Shown: positions 47,151-60,112, numbered from the stretch's first letter. The stretch: 64,000 bases of DNA from Liolophura sinensis (GCF_032854445.1 NC_088301.1:3038001-3102000); one strand, 5' to 3'. Notes: generated from the sequence alone by a model not told the origin. Numbers and translations are program-made.

Positions 47151-48391
47151 ACATACATACATAAACGCATACATATCCATAGGTACATCGGGCCGTAGGT
47201 CTAACGGCAGGCTAGCCTAATTAACTAGACGTTACAAGGTGTATCGTTATAGTAGGCACATGTACAACGTCTAATCAATTAGGCTAAGGTTAAGTCTACG
47301 CACTGTCTCTGTGCCACACATGGAGGATGCGTGAGACTTCTGCAGATTAGTCTCCCTTGACTGACAGTCTTTAATGTAGATGTGCATGCGGTGTTCGTTA
47401 ATGAGACTGAGATAAGTTTGAAGCGTAACTTAACATTAATTCTGCGGGTAAATTATGTAATTGAATGTGTCTACTCAAGAGGGAACTGGGATCCCAACGC
47501 GTTTGCTATGGCCCACAACCGAGTTTTAGTAAGTGTGTTGTATCTCGCAAATGTATTTTGTTATCATGATGTCGTCACGGAAATTGGTGACTTGGTAAGG
47601 CCATCGCAAGCAAGTCATCACACAGATGATGAAATGTGATTTTCTATGAGGACTATGAGCTTGCTGCCTGCTTAGGCCTGGATGATAGCTGTTCACACGC
47701 TCCAAAAAGTACCAGACAGAGCACAGGAGATCTAATCTACTCGTAGTCTAACCTACATGTAGGCCTAGTCTCTCTACACATAATTTATGGCAGTTTAAAA
47801 AAGCAGTTAGAGCACATCGGGGCTAGGCATATTGTATGAGTTGATGAAGATTTAGCTACTGGTAGATAAGAACTCCTGTGCCAGACTGCTAAAACCCCGC
47901 GCTGTCAATGACCCTCGTTCACCAAATCAAATAATCCACTGCTGTTCGTTGGCTATAGTGTAATGTTTGACATCGTAACAGTAATCCCCACGGATCAATT
48001 TTCAAAACATTAATAAAAAGAAAATACCTTTATTGGTATCATATTGTTATATTATCCTGATAAATCACTTTCTCTTGCTGTCAAGACCTGAGTATTTTCA
48101 TCAATTGAAAATGAAAGCTGGATCAGGTCAAAACGCCCTCTGGCTGAACACCCTCTACCTAAACGTCAGGGATCCAGTGTGTGTGCAGTTGACGGTCTAC
48201 AACAACAACACTGGTCAATCAGTGACATGTACGCGTCCCTGTAAGCCTAGGTATTTTTGGGAGTATTTGACAACTATCAGTAGCCCTAACTGTGTAATAT
48301 TTGTCAGAAATGTCTTTGTTACAAACTTTTAAGTCCTGAAATAATTTTAAAATGTGTATTATGCAATACCAACATTTAACAACTTTTATGG

Positions 48392-48394
<3 letters not shown>
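47151..48394. other. Presumed 5' region of MRPL13
   Basis: The first coding exon of MRPL13 must lie upstream of 49,644. One candidate is 47569-47586, which reads MSSRKL and ends at a GT in the right phase, but the donor (ttg|gtgact) is weak. A separate exon-like stretch at 48,082-48,241, between a good acceptor (ttgctgtcaag) and donor (ccct|gtaagc), has the wrong phase to join MRPL13. Confidence 0.3.

Positions 48395-48437
<43 letters not shown>
48395..48437. repeat. (AT)n microsatellite
   Basis: About 21 AT dinucleotides. Confidence 0.97.
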
Positions 48438-48441
<4 letters not shown>

Positions 48442-48711
48442 ACAATATAATCACGGACATACATGGAAGCCCATGCCTTTAGCTTGAACATGCATTATAT
48501 ATAGAGGGTGTTTAGGTAGATGGTGTTCTGGCAAAAGGGCTTTCTGACTGTAATTCTAAAAATCTAGTCCATCTTGATGAACTCGGTGTGCTGCTTTAAT
48601 ATTCTGACATTCAGTATAACACTGAGTCCATCACCCAGTTCATCTGGATGAACTGATAAAAATTACCTAAACTGGACAGACCTGTGGATTAAAGAATGGA
48701 AAACAAAAGAT

Positions 48712-49395
48712 ACTAGCTCTTCAACCACTTCAGGGGTACATGTAAGCAAGGCCTGATTGTATGATACTAGCTCTTCAACCACTACAGGGGTACCTGTAAG
48801 CAAGGCCTGATTGTATGAGTGAGTGAGTGCTTGGGGTTTAACGTCGTACTCAACAATTTTTCAGTCATATGACGACGACTGATTATATGATACTAGCTCT
48901 TCAACCACTACAGGGGTACATGTAAGCAAGGCCTGATTATATGATACTAGCTCTTCAACCACTTCAGGGGTACATGTAAGCAAGGCCTGATTGTATGGTA
49001 CATGTAAGCAAGGCCTGATTGTATGATACTAGCTCTTCAACCACTACAGGGGTACATGTAAGCAAGGCCTGATTGTATGATATTAGCTCTTCAACCACTA
49101 CAGGGGTACATGTAAGCAAGGCCTGATTGTATGATACTAGCTCTTCAACCACTACAGGGGTACATGTAAACAAGGCCTGATTGTATGATACTAGCTCTTC
49201 AACCACTACAGGGGTACATGTAAGCAAGGCCTGATTGTATGATACTAGCTCTTCAACCACTACAGGGGTGAATGCACATGTAAGCAAGGCCTGATTGTAT
49301 GATACTAGCTCTTCAACCACTACAGGGGTGAATGCACATGTAAGCAAGCCCCAACTGTATGATACTAGCTCTTCAACCACTACAGGGGTACTGAG
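48712..49395. repeat. 54-bp minisatellite, about 12 copies, interrupted by a SINE
   Basis: The unit contains gatactagctcttcaaccac, tacaggggtacatgtaagca and aggcctgattgtat. Two units near the right end carry an extra gaatgca. A family-2 SINE tail sits inside at 48,812-48,885. The 138-codon minus frame is a product of the repeat. Confidence 0.95.
48812..48885 (-). repeat. SINE family 2 tail inserted in the 54-bp array
   Basis: Reads gtgagtgagtgcttggggtt, taacgtcgtactcaacaatt and tttcagtcatatgacgacg on the plus strand, identical to the start of the fuller copy at 59,763. Only about 74 bp are present, so this is a 5'-truncated insertion. The array resumes on the other side. Confidence 0.88.
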
Positions 49396-49643
49396 TACGA
49401 TGGACCTCTAGCAAGCAAGCCTTGACTGTATGATACTTGCTGTTCTGCTTGAATGACTTCACAGTCTAGCATAGTGTTTGCAGGCATCATACAAAACCCT
49501 TTGTAAGTTTTAAAACCGAGCAGCACACCTGAAGACAAAACTAGTACTTTAAGTGCACTTTTTGTGTGTGTGTTTTTTTTTGTTTCTTTTGTTTTTGTTC
49601 TTGTTATTTTTTGACATTTTATTGTTGTGTATCCTGTTTGCAG

Positions 49644-52600
49644 CAATGGGCCACATTCGCCCGGACATGGTGGATATATGACGCAGCTCACCAATGTCCG
49701 CACAGATCTGGAGACGTCTTGGTCAAGTACCTGATGGGAGTTCACAAACCTATCTACCACCCTCTCAGTAAGGCTGTAGTGTTAATCACTGTTGGGATAA
49801 GAAAGGTTTTGAGGTCTGTAGGAAATTTCCAGGGGTGTCATGTGACACTAACCAGCCATGTTTAAAAGCTGCTCTGTGTCACCATTGATCCAGTTTGCTG
49901 CACCCTGATGTCTTATTAGTAAACTTTACTAAACCCATCATAAATTACCCTTCAGCTGGTTCACTTAAATTAAATGTCATGAGATATTGACAATGTCAGT
50001 GTTTAATGAAGGAAATTCCAAGCCAGTTTTCTGTTAAAAAAAATCAACAAAGTGACTTCTTAGAAATTTGCATCTAGCTGCCCTGTGTTTATGATCATTT
50101 TATCGCACATTGGCTAATTTAACCACTGTCTTTGGAAGGAACAGAGAGCAGGAAGTTTGTGCCAAATCTGTTACCACCGAGTACTAGTGCACTCAACATG
50201 TGGGTACGAAATGGGGTGCAAGACAGTTTGCAACTACAGAGACAACACGTAGACCTTTGGCAACCTGGAAATGGCACTTTCGAATTACATCCTTGCGTTC
50301 TTTGTTGAAGTGTGCCATCAGCCGATTCATGATGATGAGCTGATACTCATTTTGATGAGAAAGGACATGGCACAAATAAGTGATGGAGAAGCCTTCTTGC
50401 TCTGTTTTTCTCCTCAAACCAGTCAGTTAGATTAGCTGATGCAGGATAGAATCATTGTAAGCAAAGAGCAGCGATACCAAATTATGATTATCAGAAAATA
50501 TTCTTAAAGTTATTAGGAGAAAGTCTCCAGTTTGACATTTAATTTAATTGAACTACCGGTTGATCTGTAATATCAATGTTCAGACACACTAAAAAAGGTA
50601 TAACGTGTCTGTGTACATATCATGTCATTAATCTGTGTATTATAATCCCCAACCTGTGTTTATGTGGTGTACATGTCCCATAGCAAGGATCTGCTGCCTT
50701 TGATGAACATTTTCCTTTCTCTGTTAATACATCGCTAACCTCTATGAAACCAGTTTATGTAGAATACCCAGATTTGATTGTGCAACCTCTGACGTATGTA
50801 TAAAGGCATGTTCTTCAGAGTTTTCTTTATTTCTAACTAGTGATTTTACTTTGTCTGTACAGGTGACGTTGGGGACCATGTGGTAGTGTTCAATACTAAA
50901 CACATTGCCATGGAAGGAGATCACTGGAGAAGGTGGAAGTATTTCCATCATACTCAGTAAGTATCGGCAAATATCAAGCTCTGGCTACAAACGTCAAGCT
51001 CTGGCTACAAATGTCAAATCCTGAGTACAAACGTCAAGCTCTGGCTACAAACGTCAAGCTCTGGCTACAAATGTCAAACTCTGGCTACAAATGTCAAGCT
51101 CTGGCTACAAACGTCAAGCTCTGGCTACAAATGTCAAATCCTGAGTACAAACGTCAAGCTCTGGCTACAAACGTCAAGCTCTGGCTACAAACGTCAAGCT
51201 CTGGCTACAAATGTCAAACTCTGGCTACAAATGTCAAGCTCTGGCTACAAACGTCAAGCTCTGGCTACAAACATGAAGCTCTGAGGACAGATGTCTAGTC
51301 CTGACTTCAAATGTCTAGCCCTGACTCCAGACGTCAAACTCCAACTACAAACGTCAAGCTTTGACTACAAGCATCAAGTCCTGCCCTGACCTCAAACGTC
51401 AAAAGCTCTGATGACTTCAGACTTTTCACATCATTAAACCTGCTGAAAGCTATGACATGTATGAGCAAGAAAATATTGGACCTGTTTTTGGTGAGACATA
51501 TATAGTAATCTGAAGGTCATCTGAATGGGTGCGGCGGTAGAGTGTCTGAATGGTTGCGGCGGTAGAGTGTCTGAATGGGTGCGGCGGTAGAGTGGCTGAA
51601 TGGGTGCGGCGGCAGAGTGGCTGAATGGGTGCGATGGTAGAGTGGCTGAAAGGGTGCGTTGGTAGAGTGGCTGGATGGAGGCGGTAGTATAATGTTACTG
51701 GTTAGAGTGTCATGTGTGGTGTCCTGGCATTCCACTGGGGCAGCACCATAATTACAGACATTTTCCAATCTGCTACATTGGGACACCATTATATTAAGAC
51801 TAATCAACATTGTATTGTTGAAAATGATGTTGAACTCCAAACAAATGATCAGTATGAATGGACGATTATATTTTCAAACAGCATGTTATTGGATTCCACA
51901 TCTTTTTTGTATCAGCTGAGATGTAACCTGTCTCAGCAAACTACATAGCAGAACTCTACCGCAGTTGACTGTTCAGTGTTCACTAGACAACATTGTTCAG
52001 TGTTGTAAATTAACAGAAATCTGTGACCACAACTTTTCATTTTATATGTGTCTGTCCTGCTTTACTTTAAACCTGCATTCATTTTATCTCTTAAAGGGGA
52101 AGAAAACATAAAAATTGGATGAAAGAGCAACACTTGTTTTGCAAATATGGTTTAATGTGCTTTTTGATTTGTTTTTCAGGAAAAATGGGTATTTGAAAAT
52201 ATTTTTGTGTGGTGGATATTTGGGACCACATTGCTATTTATCACCATTGCATAATAATGTTCTACAAAAGGATGTGATGCATGTCTAATAAATATATCGG
52301 AATGTAAATTTGTTATTGATATCCAAACATATGCTTTTAATCTGAATTATGGTCATATTTATGGATATATTAAAAGTGAAAATATGATCAGAATCCAAAT
52401 CGAAAACATTTATAAGCTGAGAAGAACAAATTCTGCTGCAGATATGTTTATTAAACATGTGTTATATCATCATTTATAACATAATATTACGCATCGACTG
52501 TATGTACCAAAAGGTGGTCCAAAATACCCACCATACAATATGTACGAAAAGGTGGTCCAAAATACCCACCGTACAATATGTACCAAAGGTGGTCCCAAAT

Positions 52601-55600
52601 ACCCATCATACAATATGTACCAAATGGTGGTCCCAAATACCCACTATACAATATCTACCAAAAGGTGGTCCCAAATACCCACCATACAATATGTACCAAA
52701 AGGTGGTCTCAAATACCCACTATACAATATCTACCAAAAGGTGGTCCCAAATACCCACCATACAATATGTACCAAAAGGTGGTCCGAAATACCCACTATA
52801 CAATATCTACCAAAAGGTGGCCCCAAATACCCACCATACAAAAATTATTTCTAAATATCTTTGTTTCTCTTTAAAGAAACATCAAAAGAGATATTAAAGG
52901 CCACATTAATGACTAAGTTTTCTTACTCTTTCATTTGAACTTTGTCATTTTTACTTTTTCTCCACCTTCCAAGATCTCTGTACTAGGTAAAAATGCCACA
53001 AAGTTATGAGGTGTTGAGATGTGTGGCTTTAATTGTTTATATCATTTTATGCATCAGAGTCAGATTCTAACATGACATATCTGTTTAGTAAATGGTTTTT
53101 TTGTTCTTTATATAAGTGAATATCTGCATATTTGATTAAATACTTTACATGAGAATCTTTAAATTCTTAACTGCGTATCTCAGGAAATAATCATGCTAAA
53201 CGCTAAATCATAAGAAATGGTTACTTAGCTAATAACCTTTCAGTCCTAATACAGGGAAAAGATTGGCCTGAGTTTACTGAGACAATTTAAATTTGCAAGG
53301 TATCAAAAAGACCCATATGTTGTCATACTCTTCTGTAAGGATACCTTGTTACATGTACAAGATCTCTGGGGTAACATTTTGTTTTTTACGTGTATTTCAC
53401 ATTCCTCTTACTTAAAGTTGAAAAAGAAACTTAGATTATAAATGTTTTAAATTTTACAAAAGGTATACATTGTAACTATTACTTGTTGTTAACTTGATGA
53501 ATGAACTCACTGAAGTGGATGACCTGCTCTGAATGCACATCTCTGCTAAATGTTCATACTCTCCTGCTAACATTTGTCTGTAACCATCTCATCAATGCTT
53601 GTGCAGACCTCTGCCAGGGCAGCATTGGCAACTTACGTACACGTTAACAAAACACAGCCTTAAATCGTCACCTCAGGCACTAGGGTGACATACAGGAGGG
53701 AGATAATCAACATGCTGAAACAGGCTTTTTTGCGTAACTCTCCAGATAAAACACAAATCTATGCTTTCCTGGACAGGGAATGGTAAATTTAATAAAAGTT
53801 CATTTAGGTTTATCTATTGATATTCTGACTGCAGAGTTCTTGTTTAAAATTAAATTGTAGAAATGTTAACAAAGAATTTCATCACAAAAGACCTTGCCAT
53901 TTGCTATATGCTTTTTGTTTTTCCATTTACTTACTTTAAATTTTTTCAATATAATGCTTTCAAATTTTGCACGCATGTAGCTTAATCTTTAAACTAAAAA
54001 ATTACTCGGAAATTTTCGGTACCATTTTATAGTTTTAAATACGTTAATAAAAGATTATCAACGTTTCCCAAATTTTTGAACTTTTGAGAGTTTTAACTTG
54101 AATGATCTCTAAGAAAAATATGGAATGATTATCAAAAAAAACAGTAAATATGTTCACTATTTCGGCCTACATGTACACAAGGCAAAATGTTGAATTTTGC
54201 TCATAAAGAGGGGTTTTAGCATGCTAAAGATGTACAAGTTGTCTCCCCTTATCCTGTCTTGTACAATATACTTGTATTTCTCATTGGTGAGAAATCTTTG
54301 GAAGAAATCCTTACAGTGGAGTTTTAATGTCCCAGGATGACCAAAGAATTTTCAAACTACAAGGCTTTTCAGAAATAAAATACTACTGGTGAAGAAACAA
54401 CTGCCCACCATACATACATGTTAATATGCTCAAAATGTACATCATGCATCAATTCAGGTGAGGACAATTTTTAGGAATTCACGGTCTCATTTTTGGTTAA
54501 AGGTACCCAGGAGGATTCTCTCAGACCTCAGCCTGGAGGCTACACGAAATTGACAAGACTAAGGTACTTCACCTTTCTACTTTACCCACGTGTTTATTTT
54601 TGTTTTAAGCATGGAGGAAAATAGATGCCCTCAAAGAAAAACCACTGGCCATATATGAAGGCCATGTTATTGGACAAGTAATTGTTAATGGACATGAGGA
54701 ACAGGCTATGGCAGAGTGGTCAAAGGGAATTGTCTTTCAGTCACTAGAACAGATGCCGTTCAGGTTCAATCCTGGGATTAGACAGGGCATATTTGCATTC
54801 CTGACTGCTCTCTGACTACCTGTGGGCCATGGTACGTAAACAATAAGCAGTGAACAACACGGTCTAATGTTTGCTGAAAGATACATGTCTACCACCAAGA
54901 TGGTATGCTTATCTGTATGGCAAAATTAGTGAAGGTCGGCAGGGATTTGCCAAATGTCGGTGGTGTATCCCTGTCACTCTGGTTTCTTCCACAAATAAAA
55001 CAGCCTGGCATCTTAAAAAAAGTGAAAAATACTTATGTATGGCATTTACATAACAATGAAATAAGTAAGTCAATAAATTATTGCAAGACTCAGCAGATGA
55101 CCCTGTAAATAAATTTGTAAGGCTTTGCAAATGGCTCTGTACATGGCTCTATGAATGCCTTTGTAAGACTTTGGAAATGGTCATGTAAAAGCCTTTGTAA
55201 GACTGTGGAAATGGTCATGTAAAAGCCTTTGTAAGACTGCAAATGCCTCAGTAAAGTCCTTTGTAAGATTATTCAAATGACCATATAAATGCCTTCGTTT
55301 GCTTAAGGCCCAACAAATGATACATGCAGAGATAGGCTCTGGCCAAAAGACGACTATTAAAGTGTAATTAACATCACTGCATTTTTTTTTACGTAATTCT
55401 GCTTAAGCCATGGTTCTGGGGGCGTGTAATTTATGCATTCACAAGAACAGTTAAAACAAAACCCTGACTGAGATAAATTGACATGAGGATGTATTTCACC
55501 AGTTGCATGTGACCATTTATCAGGGGTTTTGGTTTTACTCCCTATGCAGTATGTCTTATAAATGGTTTGGCTTTGTGAAAGCATCCTGTCTAGTATCTTT

Positions 55601-57634
55601 AGGTGGTGTCTGTTAACAATTTGAAAAAGTAGAAGGCAGTTACTGGCAGGATTAGCCATTAGTCTGTCCATTGACATTCAGATGTGACAAAGTCACACTT
55701 GCAGAACATCCTCTTGTACACGTATGAAGCATGCCAAGTACTTGTAATGGTGGTTTAGATTGTGGACAGTGTCTACACATGTTAAGCAAACAACTACTTC
55801 ATGAGTGGATGTCCATGCGAATGTAGGAACACAGTAGATGGTCAGAAGGCAGAACTTCTGCTGGAAATAAGGGAATTTCATTGGTTCAACAATGGTAAGC
55901 TTTGTAGGTGAAGGAAACTATGCAGAGCCTGGGAGAAACCACCACCCATCATGAGGATAAACCACCACCCATAATGAGGATAAACCACCACCCATCATGA
56001 GGATAAACCACCACCCATAATGAGGATAAACCATCACCCATAATGAGGATAAACCTCCTAACCAGAACCTGCAACTGTGTCAGTGGAATGGGGATTTGAA
56101 CTCACAAGGTCATTGGACCAAGCTTATATCACTGTGCTATCACTTCTGTGTCATGTAGAGCATCAACCATAGATATATTTAGTGTGTCTGTATTAAATAT
56201 CCCTGCATTATATATTTGTTTAATGTCTTCTTTCACCAGATCATGTACAAAGAAATCTATGCAAGAATTAAAGGAAACCTTCTAAGAGGAAATATGATGA
56301 GACGCCTTCATCTTTACCCTGAAGATGTAAGTTTGAGTGTACAGATGAGTGTTTCAGGTGTAAAATACATCTACAGTGCATGTTACTCTTTAGTCGTGTA
56401 TCTTCTCTTTTGCCAGAACTTATTAATTACCGACCTGTATGTATTTCAGAAGAAGTCTCGGGGAGGCATACTACATATAGTGAAGCTGCAAGCATCATAC
56501 ACATCTTTAGTTAGGAGTAGGAGATCATGTGTGTCAACAGATTTGTTCAGTTCACTAGTCTCAGGCAAAACCTCAATTCAGGGGCTTTACACTTTCAACA
56601 GGAATCTGGAATGCTGTCTTTTTTTGAGATTAAAAGTGAACATTAAACTTGTTATTACATGTATGGATTTTACACTGTTTTAAAACTGTCGGAACAACAA
56701 ATATCTATACTGATGCATCTCTGTAAAATGTGTCATTTTGCATGAGCACAATGACAGGCAATATTTTAAATGTAAATATGTACATGTATACCTTGTACAT
56801 TTGGTTTCAGGATATACCGGACTGATGTATTGAAGAATGTGTCAGATCAAATCCGCCAGGTTCAGATCATACCCAAGAGACTGGGCGAGTTTACTGAGCA
56901 GGAGATCAAAGATTTCCCAAAGCTCTTTGATTGGTCAGTACTCAACTCTGTTTGCATATGATGCTGAAATGAAAAATGCGATCTTGTTTTATTAAATCAT
57001 TAAATTGTCGTTTAACACCATACTCAGGACTTTTTTATATTTAATTTACAATGGTAGGCAGATTTTTTGTTGTGGCTGGATGAACACTAAGAGCCGGGAT
57101 AGTACAAATCACCAGTCCAAGGCCAGGGTTGAACCTGTACCCTGTGTGCCCTTCAAATTGAAAAGCAAGGAGCATTACCGTTTGGCTATGGCCTTCCTCC
57201 CACAGCTTTGAAAACATGGTTTGCATTGAAATGGATTCTTTGATCATGACTTCAGATTTTTGTCTGGCTGGCGTGCAGTTTTATATTGTAAAAATACAAT
57301 TTCCAAAATTTCACATACCACCCAGCATTTCGCAGTATTCGACATTGAAGATTTCTTGATATTCCCGGTATAAGGTACAAAATTGGAGAAATCCCTTGTG
57401 TTTTGTCAAGACTCGGTGCCGTATCTAAGGTATTACCTTTATTATGTATTACCTTTATCATGTAGTGTGGAGAATTTGCTCTTGCTTTATCACCGTAGTT
57501 TATATTCAGGAATTTGGTTGTGTATTATTTCATTGTCTTATTTGTAGTAATATGTTATGCTCTTTGTGTTTTACAGGCCAGAAGACTTTTTGCTAACATC
57601 CAAAGAGAGCAGTGAGAGAAAACCGAGCCAGTAG
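49644..57634 (+). CDS. MRPL13: Mitochondrial ribosomal protein L13 (uL13m), exons 2-7
   Basis: uL13m is a protein of the mitochondrial large ribosomal subunit. Exons: 49644-49767, 50863-50956, 54503-54563, 56240-56326, 56811-56933, 57577-57634 (stop 57632-57634). Hallmarks by exon: QWATFARTWW and GVHKPIYHPLS; DVGDHVVVFNTKHIAM; YPGGFSQTSAWRLHEI; IYARIKGNLLRGNMMRRLHL; IIPKRLGEFTEQEI; WPEDFLL then stop. These follow the human protein from end to end. All borders are GT-AG. The first exon, only a few codons long as in other animals, is not securely found. With it the protein would be about 187-190 residues, against 178 in human. Odd: exon 6 has one extra T at 56823. Read as given it meets a stop at once; without it the frame gives IPD then DVLKNV, as expected, and the six exons sum to 546 nt, a multiple of three. 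An assembly error or an indel allele is more likely than a dead gene, since everything else is intact. Confidence 0.93.
50972..51290. repeat. 20-bp minisatellite, about 16 copies
   Basis: The unit is aagctctggctacaaacgtc, with acgtc/atgtc variants and a higher-order pattern in which a tcctgagtacaaac variant recurs. A degenerate edge continues to about 51,420. It lies in the MRPL13 intron after exon 3; the 121-codon frame across it begins in that exon but belongs to another reading frame. Confidence 0.95.
51521..51690. repeat. 25-bp tandem repeat, about 7 copies
   Basis: The unit is ctgaatgggtgcggcggtag plus agtgt or agtgg. Same MRPL13 intron. Confidence 0.92.
52503..52842. repeat. 37-bp minisatellite, about 9 copies
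   Basis: The unit is accaaaaggtggtcccaaat plus acccaccatacaatatgt. Two unit types (accatac...atgt and actatac...atct) alternate in the second half, a two-unit higher-order repeat. Because 37 is not a multiple of three, all three plus frames thread the array and stay open. Same MRPL13 intron. Confidence 0.95.
52860..54500. other. MRPL13 intron, remainder
   Basis: AT-rich intronic sequence with no repeat array or frame of note before the acceptor of the exon at 54503. Confidence 0.5.
54700..55075 (+). repeat. tRNA-related SINE-like element in an MRPL13 intron
   Basis: gttcaggttcaatcctggga resembles a tRNA B-box. Further along, gaaggtcggcagggatttgc and tcactctggtttcttccaca match the second SINE subfamily in plus orientation, and the end is an aataagtaagtcaataaat tail. 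Diverged. Confidence 0.55.
55080..55290. repeat. About 35-bp degenerate tandem repeat, about 6 copies
   Basis: The unit is close to gcctttgtaagactttggaa plus atggtcatgtaaaa. Copies are clearly diverged. MRPL13 intron. Confidence 0.8.
55930..56055. repeat. 23-bp tandem repeat, about 5 copies
   Basis: The unit is ggataaaccaccacccataa plus tga. MRPL13 intron before the exon at 56240. Confidence 0.93.
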
Positions 57635-57809
57635 TATGGGGACCTCCTTTTAGAGTTGAATGGTGTACATATGTATGCGCAGATTTGGGCATGCTGTGAG
57701 TGATTTGTTATTTTTTATTTTGCATAGCGTACATGTTTATGTAGCTTTAGAGATAAAAAAATAACCAGGGAAAAATGCAGTTCTTAGTTTACTTTTTTTT
57801 TCATACTTA

Positions 57810-59680
57810 CATCCTAACCCGAGAACTACATCACCCCCAGAGTAACCACAGTCTCCAACCCACCAGAACTACATCACCTTCAAGGTAACCACAATCTCCA
57901 ACCCACCTGAACTACATCACCCTCAAGGTAACCACAGTCTCCAACCCACCAGAACTACATGTACATCATCCTTAAGGTAACCACAGTCTCCAACCCACCA
58001 GAACTACATCAGCTTCAAGGTAACCACAGTTCTCAACCCGCCAGAACTACATTACCCTCAAGGTAACCACAGTTCTCAACCCGCCAGAGCTACATCAGCT
58101 TCAAGGTAACCACAGTTCTCAACCCACCAGAACTACATCACCCTCAAGATAACCGCAGTTCTCAACCCACCAGAACTGCTTCACCTTCAAGGTAACCACA
58201 GTTCTTAACACACCAGATCTACATTACCCTCAAGGTAACCACAGTTCTTGACACACCAGAAGTACATCACCCTCAATGTAACCACAGTTTGGCTCAGTCA
58301 GTTAGCGCACTAGCGCAGCGTAATGACCCAGGAGCCTCTCACTAATGCGGTCGCTGTGAGTTCAAGTCCTGCTCATGCTGGCTTCCTCTCCGGCCGTAAG
58401 TTGGAAGGTCTGACAGCAACCTGCGGATGGTCGTGGGTTTCGCCCGGGCTGTGCCTGGTTTCCACCCACCATAATGCTGGCCACCGTAGTATTAGTGAAA
58501 TATTTTTGAGTACGGCGTAAAACACCAATCAAATAAATAAATAGTAACCACAGTTGTCAACCCGCCAGAACTACATTCCCCTCAAGGTAACTACAGTTGT
58601 CAACCCACCAGAACTATATCGCCTTCAAGGTAACAAGTTATCAACCCACCAGAACTACATCACCCTCAAGGTAACCACAGTTCTCAACCCACCTGAACTA
58701 CATCACCCTCAAGGTAACCACAGTCTCCAACCCACCAGAACTACATCACCCTCGCCCACAGTTCTCAACCCACCAGAAGTACATCACCCTCAAGGTAACC
58801 ACAGTTCTCTACATCACCTTCAAGGTAACCACAGTTCTCAACACACCAGATCTACATCACCCTGAAGGTAACCACAGTTCTCAACCCGCCAGAACTACAT
58901 CACCCTCAAGGTAACCACAGTTCTCTACATCACCTTCAAGGTAACCACAGTTCTCAACACACCAGATCTACATCACCCTGAAGGTAACCACAGTTCTCAA
59001 CCCGCCAGAACTACATTACCCTCAATGTAACCACAGTTCTCAACTCAGAACTACATCACCTTTTAATAAGATAACCACAGTCTCCAACCCACCGGAACTA
59101 TATGTACATTGCCCTCAAGGTAACCACAGCCCTCAGCCAACCAGAACTACATCACCCTCAGGGTAACCACAGCTCTCAGCCAACCAGAATTACATCACCC
59201 TCAAGATAACCACAGCCCCAGCCAATCAAAACTATGTCACCCTCAAGGTATCCACAGCCCCCAACCAACCAGAATTACGTCACTCTCAAGGTGACCACAG
59301 CCCCAGCCAACCAGAACTACATCACCCTCAGGGTAACCACAGCTCTCAGCCAACCAGAATTACATCACCCTCAAGATAACCACAGCCCCAGCCAATCAAA
59401 ACTATGTCACCCTCAAGGTATCAACAGCCCCCAACCAACCAGAATTACATCACCCTCAAGGTATCCACAGCCCAGCCAACCAGAACTACGTCACCCTCAG
59501 GGTAACCACAGCCCCCAGCCAACCAGAACTACATCACCCTCACGGTAACCATGATTTCCAACCCACTAGATCTGCATCACCCTCACGGTAACCATGGTTT
59601 CCAACTCACTAGAACTACATCACTCTCCCGAACCTGCCAGAACTACATCAGCCTCAAGGTAACCACTATTCTCCATTGAC
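57810..59680. repeat. 43-bp minisatellite, about 38 copies, split by a SINE
   Basis: The unit is close to aaccacagttctcaacccac, cagaactacatcaccctcaa, ggt (43 bp). The left part uses tctccaacccacc/ttctcaacccgcc variants; the right part (from about 59,100) uses a cagccctcagccaaccaga variant, so at least two unit lineages exist. It starts about 180 bp after the MRPL13 stop, so it may be transcribed in the 3' UTR. A SINE interrupts it at 58,287-58,545. Confidence 0.95.
58287..58545 (+). repeat. Full-length SINE family 1 inserted in the 43-bp array
   Basis: Has both tRNA-like boxes (tggctcagtcagttagcgca, gctgtgagttcaagtcctgc), the standard body and an accaatcaaataaataaata tail. Array sequence (gtaaccacagtt) lies on both sides. 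It could be the target-site duplication but cannot be told apart from the array unit itself. Confidence 0.93.
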
Positions 59681-59762
59681 CGGTTACGTAAACTTGAGGC
59701 TGATCACAGACAGGTTGTGTCATCAACTCGTGCCTTGGGAGAATGGTTTTAACCAAATGTGA

Positions 59763-60112
59763 TGAGTGAGTGAGTGAGTGCTTGGGGTTTAACGTCGTAC
59801 TCAACAATTTTTCAGTCATATGACGACGAAGGAATCATTAGGGTGCATGCACGTGTAATTGTGCCTCCTTGTTGCAGGACGGATTTCCACCGCTCTTTTA
59901 TTTAGTGCTGCATCACTGAGACGACTTACCAAAGGCAAGTAAGCCGCCCCGCCCGAGCCATTATACTGATACGGGTCAACCAGTCGTTGCACTATCCCCT
60001 TCATGCTGAACGCCAAGCGAGGAAGTTACAACTTCCTCTTTTAAAGTCTTAGGTGTGACTCGACCAAGGATTGATCCTGGATCTACCGGTCCCGAAGCGG
60101 ACGCTCTACCAA
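59763..60112 (-). repeat. Near full-length SINE family 2
   Basis: On the minus strand: a tRNA-like head (ggtagagcgtccgcttcggg, accggtagatccaggatcaa), a middle with gcaacgactggttgacccgt and gccttacttgcctttggtaa-like sequence, and a 3' end (acgacgttaaaccccaagca) finishing in cactcactcactcactcat. The GTGA microsatellite seen on the plus strand at 59,763 is this element's tail. Confidence 0.9.

Noticed and set aside
48964-49380. 138-codon minus-strand frame
   Set aside because: A translation of the 54-bp minisatellite.
50193-50417. 74-codon minus-strand frame in an MRPL13 intron
   Set aside because: Some protein-like runs, but no splice support, no recognised family and no counterpart elsewhere in the window.
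59763-59780. Independent GTGA microsatellite
   Set aside because: It is the tail of a reverse-oriented family-2 SINE, seen the same way at 48.8 kb.
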